A stretch of 64,000 nucleotides of DNA from Chitinophagaceae bacterium (GTDB lineage Bacteria; Bacteroidota; Bacteroidia; Chitinophagales; Chitinophagaceae), in assembly GCA_023229465.1 (NCBI GenBank), contig JALNZE010000002.1, positions 257,532 to 321,531 of the forward strand. Direction: 5' to 3'. Each line of letters opens with the position of its first letter. Positions within the stretch are counted from its first letter, which is position 1. Shown here piece after piece: positions 16,722-25,223 of this stretch. The notes under the pieces were generated by a model. That model did no database searches, was not told the DNA's origin, and worked only from the letters and a program-made list of their open reading frames with translations. The translations under genes and the position numbers were made by a program.

Positions 16722-19688
16722 TTATTTCTGCTGGGCTTGCAGCCAGGCTTTATGCAGTTTGGCAGGAATGAATAGTATAATTTGATTGCCGGGGTTTTTA
16801 GCGTTGTCAAAAGCCGGAGTCATAGTAAGGATGATGGGCTGCTTAACAAAATGGTTAAGCGCTGCAATACGTTTTTTTATTAATTCCATGCCATGACTTT
16901 TGTGTTCACTATTTTCTTTTAATGCACGGCTGTTTGCAATGCCAATACCATTATCGGTAATGGTGATCAATAGATTTTCATCTTTCTCTTTTAGATCAAT
17001 TATCAGTTCCCCCATAATAACTGAAGGCATTATGCCATGCAGCAATGCATTTTCCAAAAGGGGTTGCAGCATCATTGTGGGTATTATCCAATGATCAATA
17101 TCCAGGCTTTCATCAACAGTAATACGGTAAGAAAACCGGTTGGTAAACCGCATTTGCTCTAAACGCAAATAAATCCGTACATTTTCCAGTTCCTGTTCCA
17201 GGGGAATAAAGGATTGCTGGGCCGCTTCAAAGTTTTTACGGATGAGTGAAGCAAAATCAGTGAGATAGCGATTGGCGCTTTGCCTGTCCTGTAGGTTAAT
17301 ATAATGCTGAATGCTGTTGAGTGCATTAAACATAAAATGCGGGTTCATTAAGGAAGTAAAGGCCTGTTGTTCCAGTGAGGCTGTTTGCACGCCGGCGATT
17401 TCTTTAGCCAGTTTGGTTTCTTTTCTTTTTTTCTGCCAAAGGCTTATCAGGTAAATGGTTAGTAATTGTATGCCTATGGCAATTACCAGCCAGAACCAGG
17501 CTGCTTTCCAAAAAGGTGTGGCAATGTTAAACTGAACGGTAAGTATTTTATCACTGATATTTTCATTTACATCCACGGCTCTCACCTGCAAAGTATGGCG
17601 ACCATTATTGAGCTGAAGGTTCAGGGTATTCTCATCTAAAGTAATCCAGTTCTTATTATTATCCAATGTGTACTGGAGATTTTTGAAGTGGCCGCTCAAT
17701 TCGATACCTGCAAACCGGATAAGAATATTTTGCTGATGATAACCAAGATCATATTTATTTGTGATGATTGTATCACGTTGATTAATGCTAACGTTTATTA
17801 TTTGAATGGGAATATTAAATACAGGAATAGAAATGCCGGCAGGTATCACCGAAATACCATTGGCGGTGGCTGCATAAACGGTATCGTTCCGGTAAAGCAT
17901 TTCGTTGATCACATTACTGGTTAGTCCATCATTTACAGACAGGTGTTGCATGGTATAATTAACTTCATTATCCTGCAACGTATAGTTAATTACACTTATA
18001 CCTCCGGCAGTGCCTAACCAAACCTGCCCAGGTCTTGCCGCCGTTATACTGCGGGATGAATTATTGATAATGCCTTCCCTTTCTGTAATATGAAGCAATA
18101 CTTTATCATCTTTTAGCGCTACTATACCATTGCCGGATGTGGCCATCCATAGCAGGTTATCGGCTGTGGTACAAAGTGCAACAACATTCTCGTTTAGCAA
18201 TGGATCGCTCTGTTTGAATGCAACCTTGCTGTTATTAATATAATCATATTTATATAAACCATCTGTAGATCCAAGATAAATTGCGCCATTATTTGCTTTA
18301 ACCAATGCTGTTACCCTCTTAAAAGCCTGGAACAGTAAAGTAACTTTTCCTGTGCGGGTATTTAGTTTTTGCAGTCCCCCGATAACGCCGGTAATAATAG
18401 TGCTGTCATTGTAATTAATGGCCGTTTTCGCATAAAACAGGTTGGCTATTGGAGTTGTGATCTGTTTTGTAAAATTTACAAAAACACCAGCTTCGGAAAA
18501 GGTGAAGATTTTATTTTGTGACAGAAGTATCTTACGTTGCCTGAAGATGGCTCTGCTTTTTTGAGGGCTTGAATGAATTGTAAATGCATTACCGTTGGTT
18601 TCCAATACTTCCCCATAATAATTGCCGGCCAGTAATGTGCCATCCTGCTTACGGGCAATACTTAAAAAATTGGTGTTACTGAAATCACCGGGCATGCTAA
18701 TATTATCAAATTGTCTTTTTTTATAGAGTATTAATCCTTTATCAATGGTACTTACCCATATATTTCCCTTACTATCGTTATACAGGGAGTTAGGCGCATA
18801 TTTACCGCTGATAATAAACTGCTGTTGCAAAGTGTTTTTGTCAAAAACATATATTTTACCTGAGTAGCTATAAAGGTTTATATAAGAACCTGTAAGACTA
18901 AAAATAAAAAAAGGTTCCGGAATATTAATAGAATCAAGCTTAAAACGAATGGGGTGAATGCCAATATTGGAATAGATATAGCATTTTTTCTTAACACCGT
19001 TGAATACATAGAGTTTTCCATCATCAATGCCCGGCCCCGGGTGATCAGAAAAGCTGTTGCTCCTTATGACTATACTGTCTATACACCTCCCCCCCTGTAT
19101 ATGGAAGATTCCTGATTGATATGTTTTTAGCGTGGTGTTGTAAATTACGGAGCCAAATCTTAATTGAGAGCCATCATCATTTTCTTTGATCAGAAAATTA
19201 ATGTCTTTCCTTTCCGTATTATATTCAATGAGCTTTTTATTCCTGAAAATAAAGGACCCTTTTTCATTATAATACATCACGCCACCGTTTTGTAATGCAT
19301 AAACATACATGATTCCGGTACCGGAAACCTTCGCTAAATTGCTATCTTCTTTTGCATTAATAAACCTGTTTTTCACTTCATCAAAATAAGCAGGGCTTTG
19401 TTTAAAACAGCTTACCCAAATACGGCCATTTTTCTCTTTTACAACTGCCAGCACCTCATTATCCGGCAAGCCTTGCCGGATGGTAAATACCTGGAAGCGC
19501 TTTCCGTCAAATCTTGCAATGCCGGCATCAGTCGCTATCCATAAAAAGCCTTTATCATCCTCAATACACCCGTAAATAAAATTGCTGGGTAAGCCATCAT
19601 TCACCGTAAAGGCAGTATAGTTTGCCTGCTGCGCCTGGCAGGTAATGATCATACAAAAAATAAGTAACCACGAAACGATAAAACGCAT
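16722..19688 (-). CDS. Propeller sensor histidine kinase (LytS-type catalytic core)
   Basis: About 988 aa from the ATG at 19688; a longer reading begins at GTG (19697). A signal peptide ends at CQAQ. Residues about 25-620 carry two-component propeller repeats such as GLPSNFIYGCIEDDKGFLWIATDAGIARFDG, GLPDNEVLAVV and NNSSRSITAARPGQVWLGTAGG, predicted to form a periplasmic sensor. A Y_Y_Y beta-sandwich domain follows, then one membrane span (AAWFWLVIAIGIQLLTIYLI). The cytoplasmic part has the His_kinase motif MNPHFMFNALNSIQHYI with the phospho-accepting histidine, and the ATPase boxes MLQPLLENALLHGI and TDNGIGI. It starts 42 bp after the LytTR regulator and surely pairs with it. The stimulus is unknown. 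Confidence 0.9.
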   Translation of the reverse strand: MRFIVSWLLIFCMIITCQAQQANYTAFTVNDGLPSNFIYGCIEDDKGFLWIATDAGIARFDGKRFQVFTIRQGLPDNEVLAVVKEKNGRIWVSCFKQSPAYFDEVKNRFINAKEDSNLAKVSGTGIMYVYALQNGGVMYYNEKGSFIFRNKKLIEYNTERKDINFLIKENDDGSQLRFGSVIYNTTLKTYQSGIFHIQGGRCIDSIVIRSNSFSDHPGPGIDDGKLYVFNGVKKKCYIYSNIGIHPIRFKLDSINIPEPFFIFSLTGSYINLYSYSGKIYVFDKNTLQQQFIISGKYAPNSLYNDSKGNIWVSTIDKGLILYKKRQFDNISMPGDFSNTNFLSIARKQDGTLLAGNYYGEVLETNGNAFTIHSSPQKSRAIFRQRKILLSQNKIFTFSEAGVFVNFTKQITTPIANLFYAKTAINYNDSTIITGVIGGLQKLNTRTGKVTLLFQAFKRVTALVKANNGAIYLGSTDGLYKYDYINNSKVAFKQSDPLLNENVVALCTTADNLLWMATSGNGIVALKDDKVLLHITEREGIINNSSRSITAARPGQVWLGTAGGISVINYTLQDNEVNYTMQHLSVNDGLTSNVINEMLYRNDTVYAATANGISVIPAGISIPVFNIPIQIINVSINQRDTIITNKYDLGYHQQNILIRFAGIELSGHFKNLQYTLDNNKNWITLDENTLNLQLNNGRHTLQVRAVDVNENISDKILTVQFNIATPFWKAAWFWLVIAIGIQLLTIYLISLWQKKRKETKLAKEIAGVQTASLEQQAFTSLMNPHFMFNALNSIQHYINLQDRQSANRYLTDFASLIRKNFEAAQQSFIPLEQELENVRIYLRLEQMRFTNRFSYRITVDESLDIDHWIIPTMMLQPLLENALLHGIMPSVIMGELIIDLKEKDENLLITITDNGIGIANSRALKENSEHKSHGMELIKKRIAALNHFVKQPIILTMTPAFDNAKNPGNQIILFIPAKLHKAWLQAQQK

Positions 19689-19729
19689 TAATAACACTGG
19701 TTTGGGTAATAATGTATAAAATGAAATGT

Positions 19730-20506
19730 TTATTTACCAAACATCAAACTGCCTGTCTTCATTTTTTCCAGGAAAGTATCCAGTTGCCTGCGGCTGATGC
19801 TCCACTGGTTGCCATCTGTCATTTTTACAACACCGCCATCTGTGGTGCTGTATTCTTTTATATATCGCAGGTTTACGATATAGGATTTATGTATCCTTGC
19901 AAATTGTGTTTGATCAAGCAATTCTTCAAAATCCTTCAGGGTTTTACTGATCACCAGTTTTTGCATGTTATTCATGTGTATAATGGTGTAATTACTGTCG
20001 GCCTGCAATGACACCATATCATCCACCTCTATAAAACTAATGCCACCCAATTGAGGCAGTGCGATTTTTTTGGGTGGCGTTTTTTTATTGACCGATTGCA
20101 GAAGATGCTCTAACAACTGCCGGTTTTGTTCCGCCGCCACAGGACTGCTTAGCGAACGCTTTACTTTTTCCACTGCGGTTTGCAGTTCATCAATATTAAC
20201 GGGCTTTACAATATAATCCAATGCACTTGCCTTAATGGCTTGTATGGCATATTCGTTATAAGCGGTTACAAAAACCACTTTAAAGTTTTGTGTAACAAGG
20301 CTGCTTAAAAACTGAAAGCCATTTTCGCCGGGCATATTAATGTCCAAAAAAATAACATCGGCAGTATGCCGTGCTAACCAATCTCTTGCCTGTACCGCAT
20401 TAACTGCCTTTCCGATTACTTCTACACCCTCACAATCATGCTGAAGCATAAAATGTAAGCTCTCCAGATTGTTAACCTCGTCATCAACCAGCAACGCTTT
20501 CATCAT
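19730..20506 (-). CDS. LytTR-family response regulator
   Basis: About 258 aa. A receiver domain (ALLVDDEVNN, phospho-acceptor aspartate in VIFLDINMPGENG, VTAYNEYAIQAIKASALDYIVKPV) is followed from about residue 150 by a LytTR DNA-binding domain (GISFIEVDDMVSLQADSNY, FARIHKSYIVNLRYI, ISRRQLDTFLEKM). The longest frame begins at TTG (20515); I use the ATG at 20506, with another at 20503. It is the first gene of the operon with the propeller kinase and WG lipoprotein. LytTR proteins bind tandem direct repeats, and such repeats are found in front of this gene, the giant operon and the 232-aa orphan, so autoregulation is likely. Confidence 0.92.
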   Translation of the reverse strand: MMKALLVDDEVNNLESLHFMLQHDCEGVEVIGKAVNAVQARDWLARHTADVIFLDINMPGENGFQFLSSLVTQNFKVVFVTAYNEYAIQAIKASALDYIVKPVNIDELQTAVEKVKRSLSSPVAAEQNRQLLEHLLQSVNKKTPPKKIALPQLGGISFIEVDDMVSLQADSNYTIIHMNNMQKLVISKTLKDFEELLDQTQFARIHKSYIVNLRYIKEYSTTDGGVVKMTDGNQWSISRRQLDTFLEKMKTGSLMFGK

Positions 20507-20559
20507 GCCCGGCAAATTAAGATTGTAAGGTACAGACTATAGACGCCACATTGTAAACA

Positions 20560-20610
20560 GGTGCGTAAATACTTGTAATGATTGAGTAAAGATTAGAATG
20601 GGTGAGTAAA
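20560..20610 (-). promoter_or_regulatory. Triple direct repeat upstream of the LytTR regulator (site C)
   Basis: On the minus strand TTTACTCA occurs at 20603-20610 and 20583-20590, and TTTACGCA at 20562-20569, so three elements are spaced 20 and 21 bp apart. The cores resemble those of sites A and B (TTTACC followed by CACTCAC). The location, 55-105 bp before the regulator start, fits autoregulation. No convincing -33/-7 pair was found between it and the gene. Confidence 0.5.
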
Positions 20611-20637
20611 CGGGAACTGAATAACCTTACCCTGCCG

Positions 20638-21588
20638 TTATTTTTTTCTGATTACAACCACCGCCGGCACTGCCCGCTGCCCCTCTTTATCGCTTGGGGT
20701 GATGGTTTGTTTGCCATTAATCAATAAGCAGCTACTACCTCCGCCATCTAAATTCAAGGCTTCTATACAACCTATCTGTTGCAGCATTTGTGCCTCTTGT
20801 ATGAGTGAGGCGCCTTCCGCTTTTCCGGGGAAACGACCTTCAATCACCATTAATATCAATTTATCATCGGCCGTATAACCCATCGCGGTGCGTGGATGTT
20901 TATCATTAATGGCTTTACCCGCGAATTTCAGTTCTTCATTATTGGTAATTTGTATCTCACCATTTTGTACCAATACCGGGCCACCGCCTACTGCTGTTCG
21001 CATTTTCCATTTTTTAAACCCACCATACCGCAACATCTCAGCTTTTGTATGTTGTGGTACAGAATCTTTCAGTGTATGGATAACCCGTTGACTTGCATAA
21101 GCATACCTATCAGCAGAATCTGTATATAACCAGGCAATATCCGCTCTTCTTCTTTTATCTATACCAATAGCGCTTCCAAAAACATGACGATAGGTAAGGC
21201 TATCCCTGCCTTTACCCGTAAGGGTATGCACTTGATAAGCCTTTATGTTCCCGTCTTTGATTACTACATTCAGGTTCCTGTTATGCACAAACTCAAAAAA
21301 AGTAGTATTCATTACCAATAATGGTTTTTGTTCCTGTTCAAAAAATTGAGCAGGGGTATATCTTTTACCATTGCCAACCTGTGTAGTAAACTCAACCAAC
21401 CTGTCTTTTAAATCAACGCTAACATAATAAGCGATATTGGGTTTCCCTTCTGTAGAATCATGGGTTGCATATACATGCATAGCAGCAGGTAAAGGCTGAA
21501 AAAGAGAATCAACATTCTTCCATTTCCATTGCGCATTGGCCATTATGGATAAAAGAAGGAAAGAAATCATTAGTCGCTGAAATTTCAT
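20638..21588 (-). CDS. Secreted phosphodiester glycosidase-domain protein (NAGPA/DUF2233)
   Basis: 316 aa with signal peptide (MKFQRLMISFLLLSIMANAQ). The C-terminal half carries the family signature: TAMGYTADDKLILMVIEGR, then CIEALNLDGGGSSCLLINGK, the GGGSS loop typical of NAGPA-like domains. In homologues this domain removes N-acetylglucosamine from phosphodiesters or acts on surface polysaccharides; the substrate here is unknown. It is convergent with nothing and lies between lipA, on the same strand upstream, and the LytTR operon. The hairpin at 21600-21623 separates it from lipA, so it probably has its own promoter. Confidence 0.8.
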   Translation of the reverse strand: MKFQRLMISFLLLSIMANAQWKWKNVDSLFQPLPAAMHVYATHDSTEGKPNIAYYVSVDLKDRLVEFTTQVGNGKRYTPAQFFEQEQKPLLVMNTTFFEFVHNRNLNVVIKDGNIKAYQVHTLTGKGRDSLTYRHVFGSAIGIDKRRRADIAWLYTDSADRYAYASQRVIHTLKDSVPQHTKAEMLRYGGFKKWKMRTAVGGGPVLVQNGEIQITNNEELKFAGKAINDKHPRTAMGYTADDKLILMVIEGRFPGKAEGASLIQEAQMLQQIGCIEALNLDGGGSSCLLINGKQTITPSDKEGQRAVPAVVVIRKK

Positions 21589-21599
21589 AAATACCCAAT

Positions 21600-21623
21600 A
21601 AAAAACGTCAGGGAATCCTGACG
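21600..21623 (-). terminator. Intrinsic terminator after lipA
   Basis: Inverted repeat CGTCAGG (21606-21612) / CCTGACG (21617-21623) with a 4-nt loop. On the minus strand it is followed by six T (21605 to 21600). It lies 11 bp past the lipA stop, correctly oriented for lipA. Confidence 0.75.
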
Positions 21624-21633
21624 CGATGAAAAA

Positions 21634-22560
21634 TTAAATGATTGCCGCTTGTTTTTCCTCCATCCATTTATTTCTGCCATAGCCCTGCAGTACATGCTTG
21701 TCGCTATGATAAGATGAACGAACCAACGGACCACTTTCTACATAATCAAACCCAAGCTGATAGCCTATCTTACGTAATTCCGCAAATTCATCCGGATGCA
21801 CAAAACGTTGTAACGGTAAATGTTTTTTAGTAGGTTGAAGGTATTGACCCAGGGTTAACACATCGGTACCAACTGAAACAAGATCCTTCATGGTTTGAAT
21901 CACTTCTTCTTTTGTTTCACCAAGACCCAGCATCATACCTGTTTTGGTGCGCATACCACCCTGTTTCAGCATTTGCAATACTTCCAGGCTACGCCTGTAT
22001 TTGGCCTGTACACGAACCTGGCGTGTTAGGCGTTCACAGGTTTCCATATTATGACTCACTACCTGTGGCGCTGCAAGGATGATGCGTTGTACCTGTTCAG
22101 CCTTACCCTGAAAATCAGGAATCAGTGTTTCCATGGTGGTATCCGGATTGAGTGCCTTAACGGCTTCAATAGTATTGTACCAGATAATGGAACCACCATC
22201 TTTTAACTCATCGCGATCAACACTGGTTAACACGGCGTGTTTCACTTTCATCAGGTGTATTGCCCCGGCTACCCGCTGTGGCTCATCCCAATCTACTGCT
22301 TCCGGTCTTCCGGTAGCTACGGCACAGAACCCACAACTTCTTGTACATATATTGCCCAATATCATAAAAGTTGCCGTTCCTTCTCCCCAGCATTCACCCA
22401 TATTGGGGCAATTGCCACTTTCACAGATGGTGTGTAATTTATGGGTATCAACCAGTCCACGAACATGCTGATAGCTTTCGCCGATAGGCAATTTTACCCG
22501 AAGCCAGTTAGGCTTTTTTAATATAGTATTGTTGGGGGGGGCTATGGGTAACTCTTGCAT
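21634..22560 (-). CDS. lipA: Lipoyl synthase (radical SAM)
   Basis: Inserts two sulfurs into octanoyl groups on lipoyl domains of 2-oxoacid dehydrogenases and the glycine cleavage H protein. 308 aa, normal for the family. Two iron-sulfur motifs are present: the auxiliary-cluster CESGNCPNMGEC and the radical SAM CTRSCGFC, followed by GRPEAVDWDEP. The C-terminal RSSYHSD serine motif that ligates the auxiliary cluster is also present. Start ATG at 22560; codons 7-9 include a run of eight cytosines, but the frame is intact. A terminator follows. A short heptamer repeat lies just upstream. The window also encodes the E1 beta subunit of pyruvate dehydrogenase, a lipoate-dependent complex. Confidence 0.96.
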   Translation of the reverse strand: MQELPIAPPNNTILKKPNWLRVKLPIGESYQHVRGLVDTHKLHTICESGNCPNMGECWGEGTATFMILGNICTRSCGFCAVATGRPEAVDWDEPQRVAGAIHLMKVKHAVLTSVDRDELKDGGSIIWYNTIEAVKALNPDTTMETLIPDFQGKAEQVQRIILAAPQVVSHNMETCERLTRQVRVQAKYRRSLEVLQMLKQGGMRTKTGMMLGLGETKEEVIQTMKDLVSVGTDVLTLGQYLQPTKKHLPLQRFVHPDEFAELRKIGYQLGFDYVESGPLVRSSYHSDKHVLQGYGRNKWMEEKQAAII

Positions 22561-22574
22561 TGATAATACTTATT

Positions 22575-22595
22575 GAGCGTTTGGCGTTTGGAGTT
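22575..22595 (+). repeat. Degenerate heptamer repeat, three units
   Basis: Three consecutive 7-nt units: GAGCGTT, TGGCGTT, TGGAGTT, filling the short gap upstream of lipA. The core GCGTT recurs, in reverse complement, in the heptamer array at 43567-43615. Confidence 0.5.
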
Positions 22596-22606
22596 GCAAA
22601 AATAAC

Positions 22607-23434
22607 TTACTTTCTCTTACCAAAAACAAGCGAGATATAGGCGTTGAAAAAGAGTTTATTCTCTTTATTGAGCAGCAGGATAGGCATGACTTTCGTATAA
22701 TATTCAGCATTTACACCAACTTCCATGGCTGAAAGCACTTCATTATACCGGCCATAATCAAAACGAAGCGCCGCTCTGGCATGTACGCCGGGTACAAAAT
22801 TAATTTCATTGAACCCCTTTCCAAAACTACCTTTTCCCAGTATGATTGTTGGATCGAGAAATAGATTATCGTTGCTATTGTATTTGATTTGCTCCTTGGT
22901 ATTGGTAACCGGATTTTGTATCTCTAAATAATAAGGTTTTAACAGTCCGGCAGAAAAACCGCCGCCATAAATGGCAGATACCGCCACCCCATTTTTATTG
23001 CCTTTACCTCCAATCAGGGTCTGCTTACCAAGACCTGCTTTAAGATAATAAAAATTGTTTTGCTTACCGTATATATAGCTCGAGATGATTAAAAAGCCCT
23101 GAGAGGCGCTAAGGGTGGGCACTTTTTCTTCTTTAGGATGCTTTCGTTCGCCCAACTCAAGCCACCATAAATTGGTTTTGGTGATGGTTTTGTATTTGCC
23201 ACGTTCATAAAATATACTCCAGGCATCGGTATTGAATTTAACGCCAAATGCACTTTGTTTCTGATAAATTAAGGCTCCTTCTTCTTCCTGCTTAATAAGC
23301 TGGTTGATCTTTTCTCTACGCTCTGCCTTCTGCTGCTGTTTCAGGTCAGCGGCAGCAGATTTCACTTTCTGTTGGGCAGATGCAAAAACCGAACTCAATA
23401 GAATTGTTATAAAAAATAGCTTCTTCACTAACAT
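22607..23434 (-). CDS. Predicted secreted/outer-membrane protein of unknown function
   Basis: About 275 aa from the ATG at 23434, chosen because MLVKKLFFITILLSSVFASAQ is a clean signal peptide; the longer frame adds 16 unlikely residues. A charged lysine/glutamine-rich helix follows (residues about 22-50), then alternating strands with aromatic residues (FNTDAWSIFYERGK, FLIISSYIYGKQNNFYYLKAGLGKQ, LRFDYGRYNEV) up to YISLVFGKRK. The pattern resembles a small outer-membrane barrel with eight to ten strands. No named family is recognised. It is divergent from the OsmC gene with only 38 bp between starts. Confidence 0.65.
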   Translation of the reverse strand: MLVKKLFFITILLSSVFASAQQKVKSAAADLKQQQKAERREKINQLIKQEEEGALIYQKQSAFGVKFNTDAWSIFYERGKYKTITKTNLWWLELGERKHPKEEKVPTLSASQGFLIISSYIYGKQNNFYYLKAGLGKQTLIGGKGNKNGVAVSAIYGGGFSAGLLKPYYLEIQNPVTNTKEQIKYNSNDNLFLDPTIILGKGSFGKGFNEINFVPGVHARAALRFDYGRYNEVLSAMEVGVNAEYYTKVMPILLLNKENKLFFNAYISLVFGKRK

Positions 23435-23472
23435 TTGATTTGTTACTTGTAAATTTATGGCAAAATGATACA

Positions 23473-23877
23473 ATGACTTCACAAATTATTTACAATAGCG
23501 ACCTCCGTACCACCGCTATGCATATCCAGAGCGGAACCAACATCGAAACCGACGCCCCCACCGATAACCAGGGTAAAGGAGAACGGTTCTCCCCTACTGA
23601 CCTCGTTGTAACCGCTTTGGGTAGCTGCATGGTAACAACCATGGCCATTAAGGCCCGCACTATGAATATCCTCCTGGATGGCACCCGTTTGGATATAACT
23701 AAAATTATGGTGAGCGATCCACGCCGGATAGGCAAAATTATTGCCCATGTTTTTTTCCCGCCCGGATTAAATCTTGATGACAAACAAAAAGAAATCCTTG
23801 AGAAAACGGCCCGTACCTGCCCCGTTGAAAGAACTTTACACCCGGAGGTTGTACTCGATATGGAATTCAACTGGTAA
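23473..23877 (+). CDS. OsmC family peroxiredoxin-like protein
   Basis: 134 aa from the ATG at 23473; the longer frame overlaps the divergent neighbour's start region and lacks conservation. Both redox cysteines of the OsmC/Ohr fold are present, one in ALGSCMVTTMAIKA on the central helix and one in ARTCPVERTLHPEV. OsmC-like proteins reduce organic hydroperoxides in the cytoplasm using lipoyl or thiol donors. The stop codon directly abuts the stop of the convergent DUF2851 gene (23877/23878), leaving no intergenic terminator. Confidence 0.88.
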   Translation: MTSQIIYNSDLRTTAMHIQSGTNIETDAPTDNQGKGERFSPTDLVVTALGSCMVTTMAIKARTMNILLDGTRLDITKIMVSDPRRIGKIIAHVFFPPGLNLDDKQKEILEKTARTCPVERTLHPEVVLDMEFNW

Positions 23878-25152
23878 TCAGAGTCCGTTTTTCAGAATTT
23901 TGTTGCCTATCGCACAATCCAGGCAACGCTTGTGTACACAATAATAATTTGTTAATTCTATCAATGCCTGTGAATCAAGCGCCGATTTGTTACCAATTCC
24001 ATCTACCTGCCATTGCCTGGTAATCCGGTTTTGCTCTGCAGGTAACTGATGCAACCATTGAATGCATTTTTCCGTATACGTTTCATCCTGATGGTATAAA
24101 CCATAGGCAAACAAAAGGGGTATCACCGTATTAATCAGAATATTTTCTGCCATCTGTTTACCCAGATGCTTGGGTTGAAAGGCTGACAATTCATCAAACC
24201 GGTAATGATCATTCCAGTAATCATTGGCTGTTACCATGAATAGTTCCAGTGCATTTCCCAATTGGTTAATCACTTTTATTTTTGAAAAAAGATGTGATGA
24301 ATAAAAAGTTAACATGGCCAGTTGCGCCAACCGGAGTGTAGGGAAAGCCGCGGGCCGCATCCGTAAAAAAGCCGGTTGTTTGTTTACTGCCTGTAACTTA
24401 TATTTTTTCTTCAGAAAAAGATACTCCCGCTGTAACATAACTGCATACTTTTCTTTGTACTGTCCGGATAAAAGATTGGCCTGGCCAAGCAATAAAGCCT
24501 CCAGTTGATGTATTTGATTTTTGTGTTTGGCCAGGAGGGTAATCGGAATACTTTTGGCTACCTGTTCAAACAAATGGCTGTTTATTTTATTGCCAAAATT
24601 GGCAGCCAGCAACCACCAGCAAACTTCTTCCCAATGGTTATTGGATTGTTCCAGCACAGCCAATACATTCGCCGATTTTCTTTCCAGCCTTTCAGCCACT
24701 AACCGCTCTTTCCAGGCCGTCCATCCCAGTTGATTGAGTGAGGGCAAAAAGCCATGGCAGGGAACTGGTTGTTTGGTTACCATCATGGACCGATACCTAT
24801 CCAGCAGTAAGGCAGAGATACGTGATGCCAATACAAAAGTGGGTATCCGATTATCAAAATCATCTGTAACAGGCTGATCATCTTCCCATACTACATGAAG
24901 AATGATATTGGAATAACGGATATCTGTTTCATGCCGGTGTTTGTACCAATCTGATGAACGCAGGTGCAGTTCGATGTTGCCGGCCCAGGTGGTTTGACCA
25001 ATGCGGATAAGGGCCTCCGAAAAGTCAGGCCCCTGGTGAAGGTTGAGGATTCCGGGCTTTTCAATAAACAAGGTTTCTCCCTGGGTGGTGGTACACTGCT
25101 GTTTTTGGTAGTATTGAAACTGCCAGATAAATTGTAGCAATTTTTCATTCAT
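23878..25152 (-). CDS. DUF2851 family protein
   Basis: 424 aa, cytoplasmic by lack of a signal. N-terminal features EKLLQFIWQFQYYQKQQ, then GPDFSEALIRIG, WAGNIELHLRSSDWYKHRHETD and NIILHVVWEDD are those of DUF2851, a family found mainly in Bacteroidota. The GPDF, NIELH and WYKH pattern resembles a restriction-like nuclease core, but no activity is known to me. The C-terminus carries a small cysteine cluster (CVHKRCLDCAIG) that could bind a metal. It is followed, 48 bp after its start, by maf on the same strand upstream. Confidence 0.82.
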   Translation of the reverse strand: MNEKLLQFIWQFQYYQKQQCTTTQGETLFIEKPGILNLHQGPDFSEALIRIGQTTWAGNIELHLRSSDWYKHRHETDIRYSNIILHVVWEDDQPVTDDFDNRIPTFVLASRISALLLDRYRSMMVTKQPVPCHGFLPSLNQLGWTAWKERLVAERLERKSANVLAVLEQSNNHWEEVCWWLLAANFGNKINSHLFEQVAKSIPITLLAKHKNQIHQLEALLLGQANLLSGQYKEKYAVMLQREYLFLKKKYKLQAVNKQPAFLRMRPAAFPTLRLAQLAMLTFYSSHLFSKIKVINQLGNALELFMVTANDYWNDHYRFDELSAFQPKHLGKQMAENILINTVIPLLFAYGLYHQDETYTEKCIQWLHQLPAEQNRITRQWQVDGIGNKSALDSQALIELTNYYCVHKRCLDCAIGNKILKNGL

Positions 25153-25223
25153 GATTTACCGCTTTTATTGCGGGAAACGAAAAATTACTAACTAAAGGAG
25201 CGCGATAAATACCTGATTTTCGT

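Noticed and set aside
16140..20506. Search for further CACTCAC-type repeats inside coding regions (e.g. near 17245, 20798, 24736)
   Set aside because: Single copies within genes without a partner at 20-21 bp spacing; not considered operators.
22534..22541. G8 run (C8 in the coding strand) near the lipA start as a phase-variation tract
   Set aside because: The lipA frame is intact and essential-type; a homopolymer of this length alone is weak evidence.
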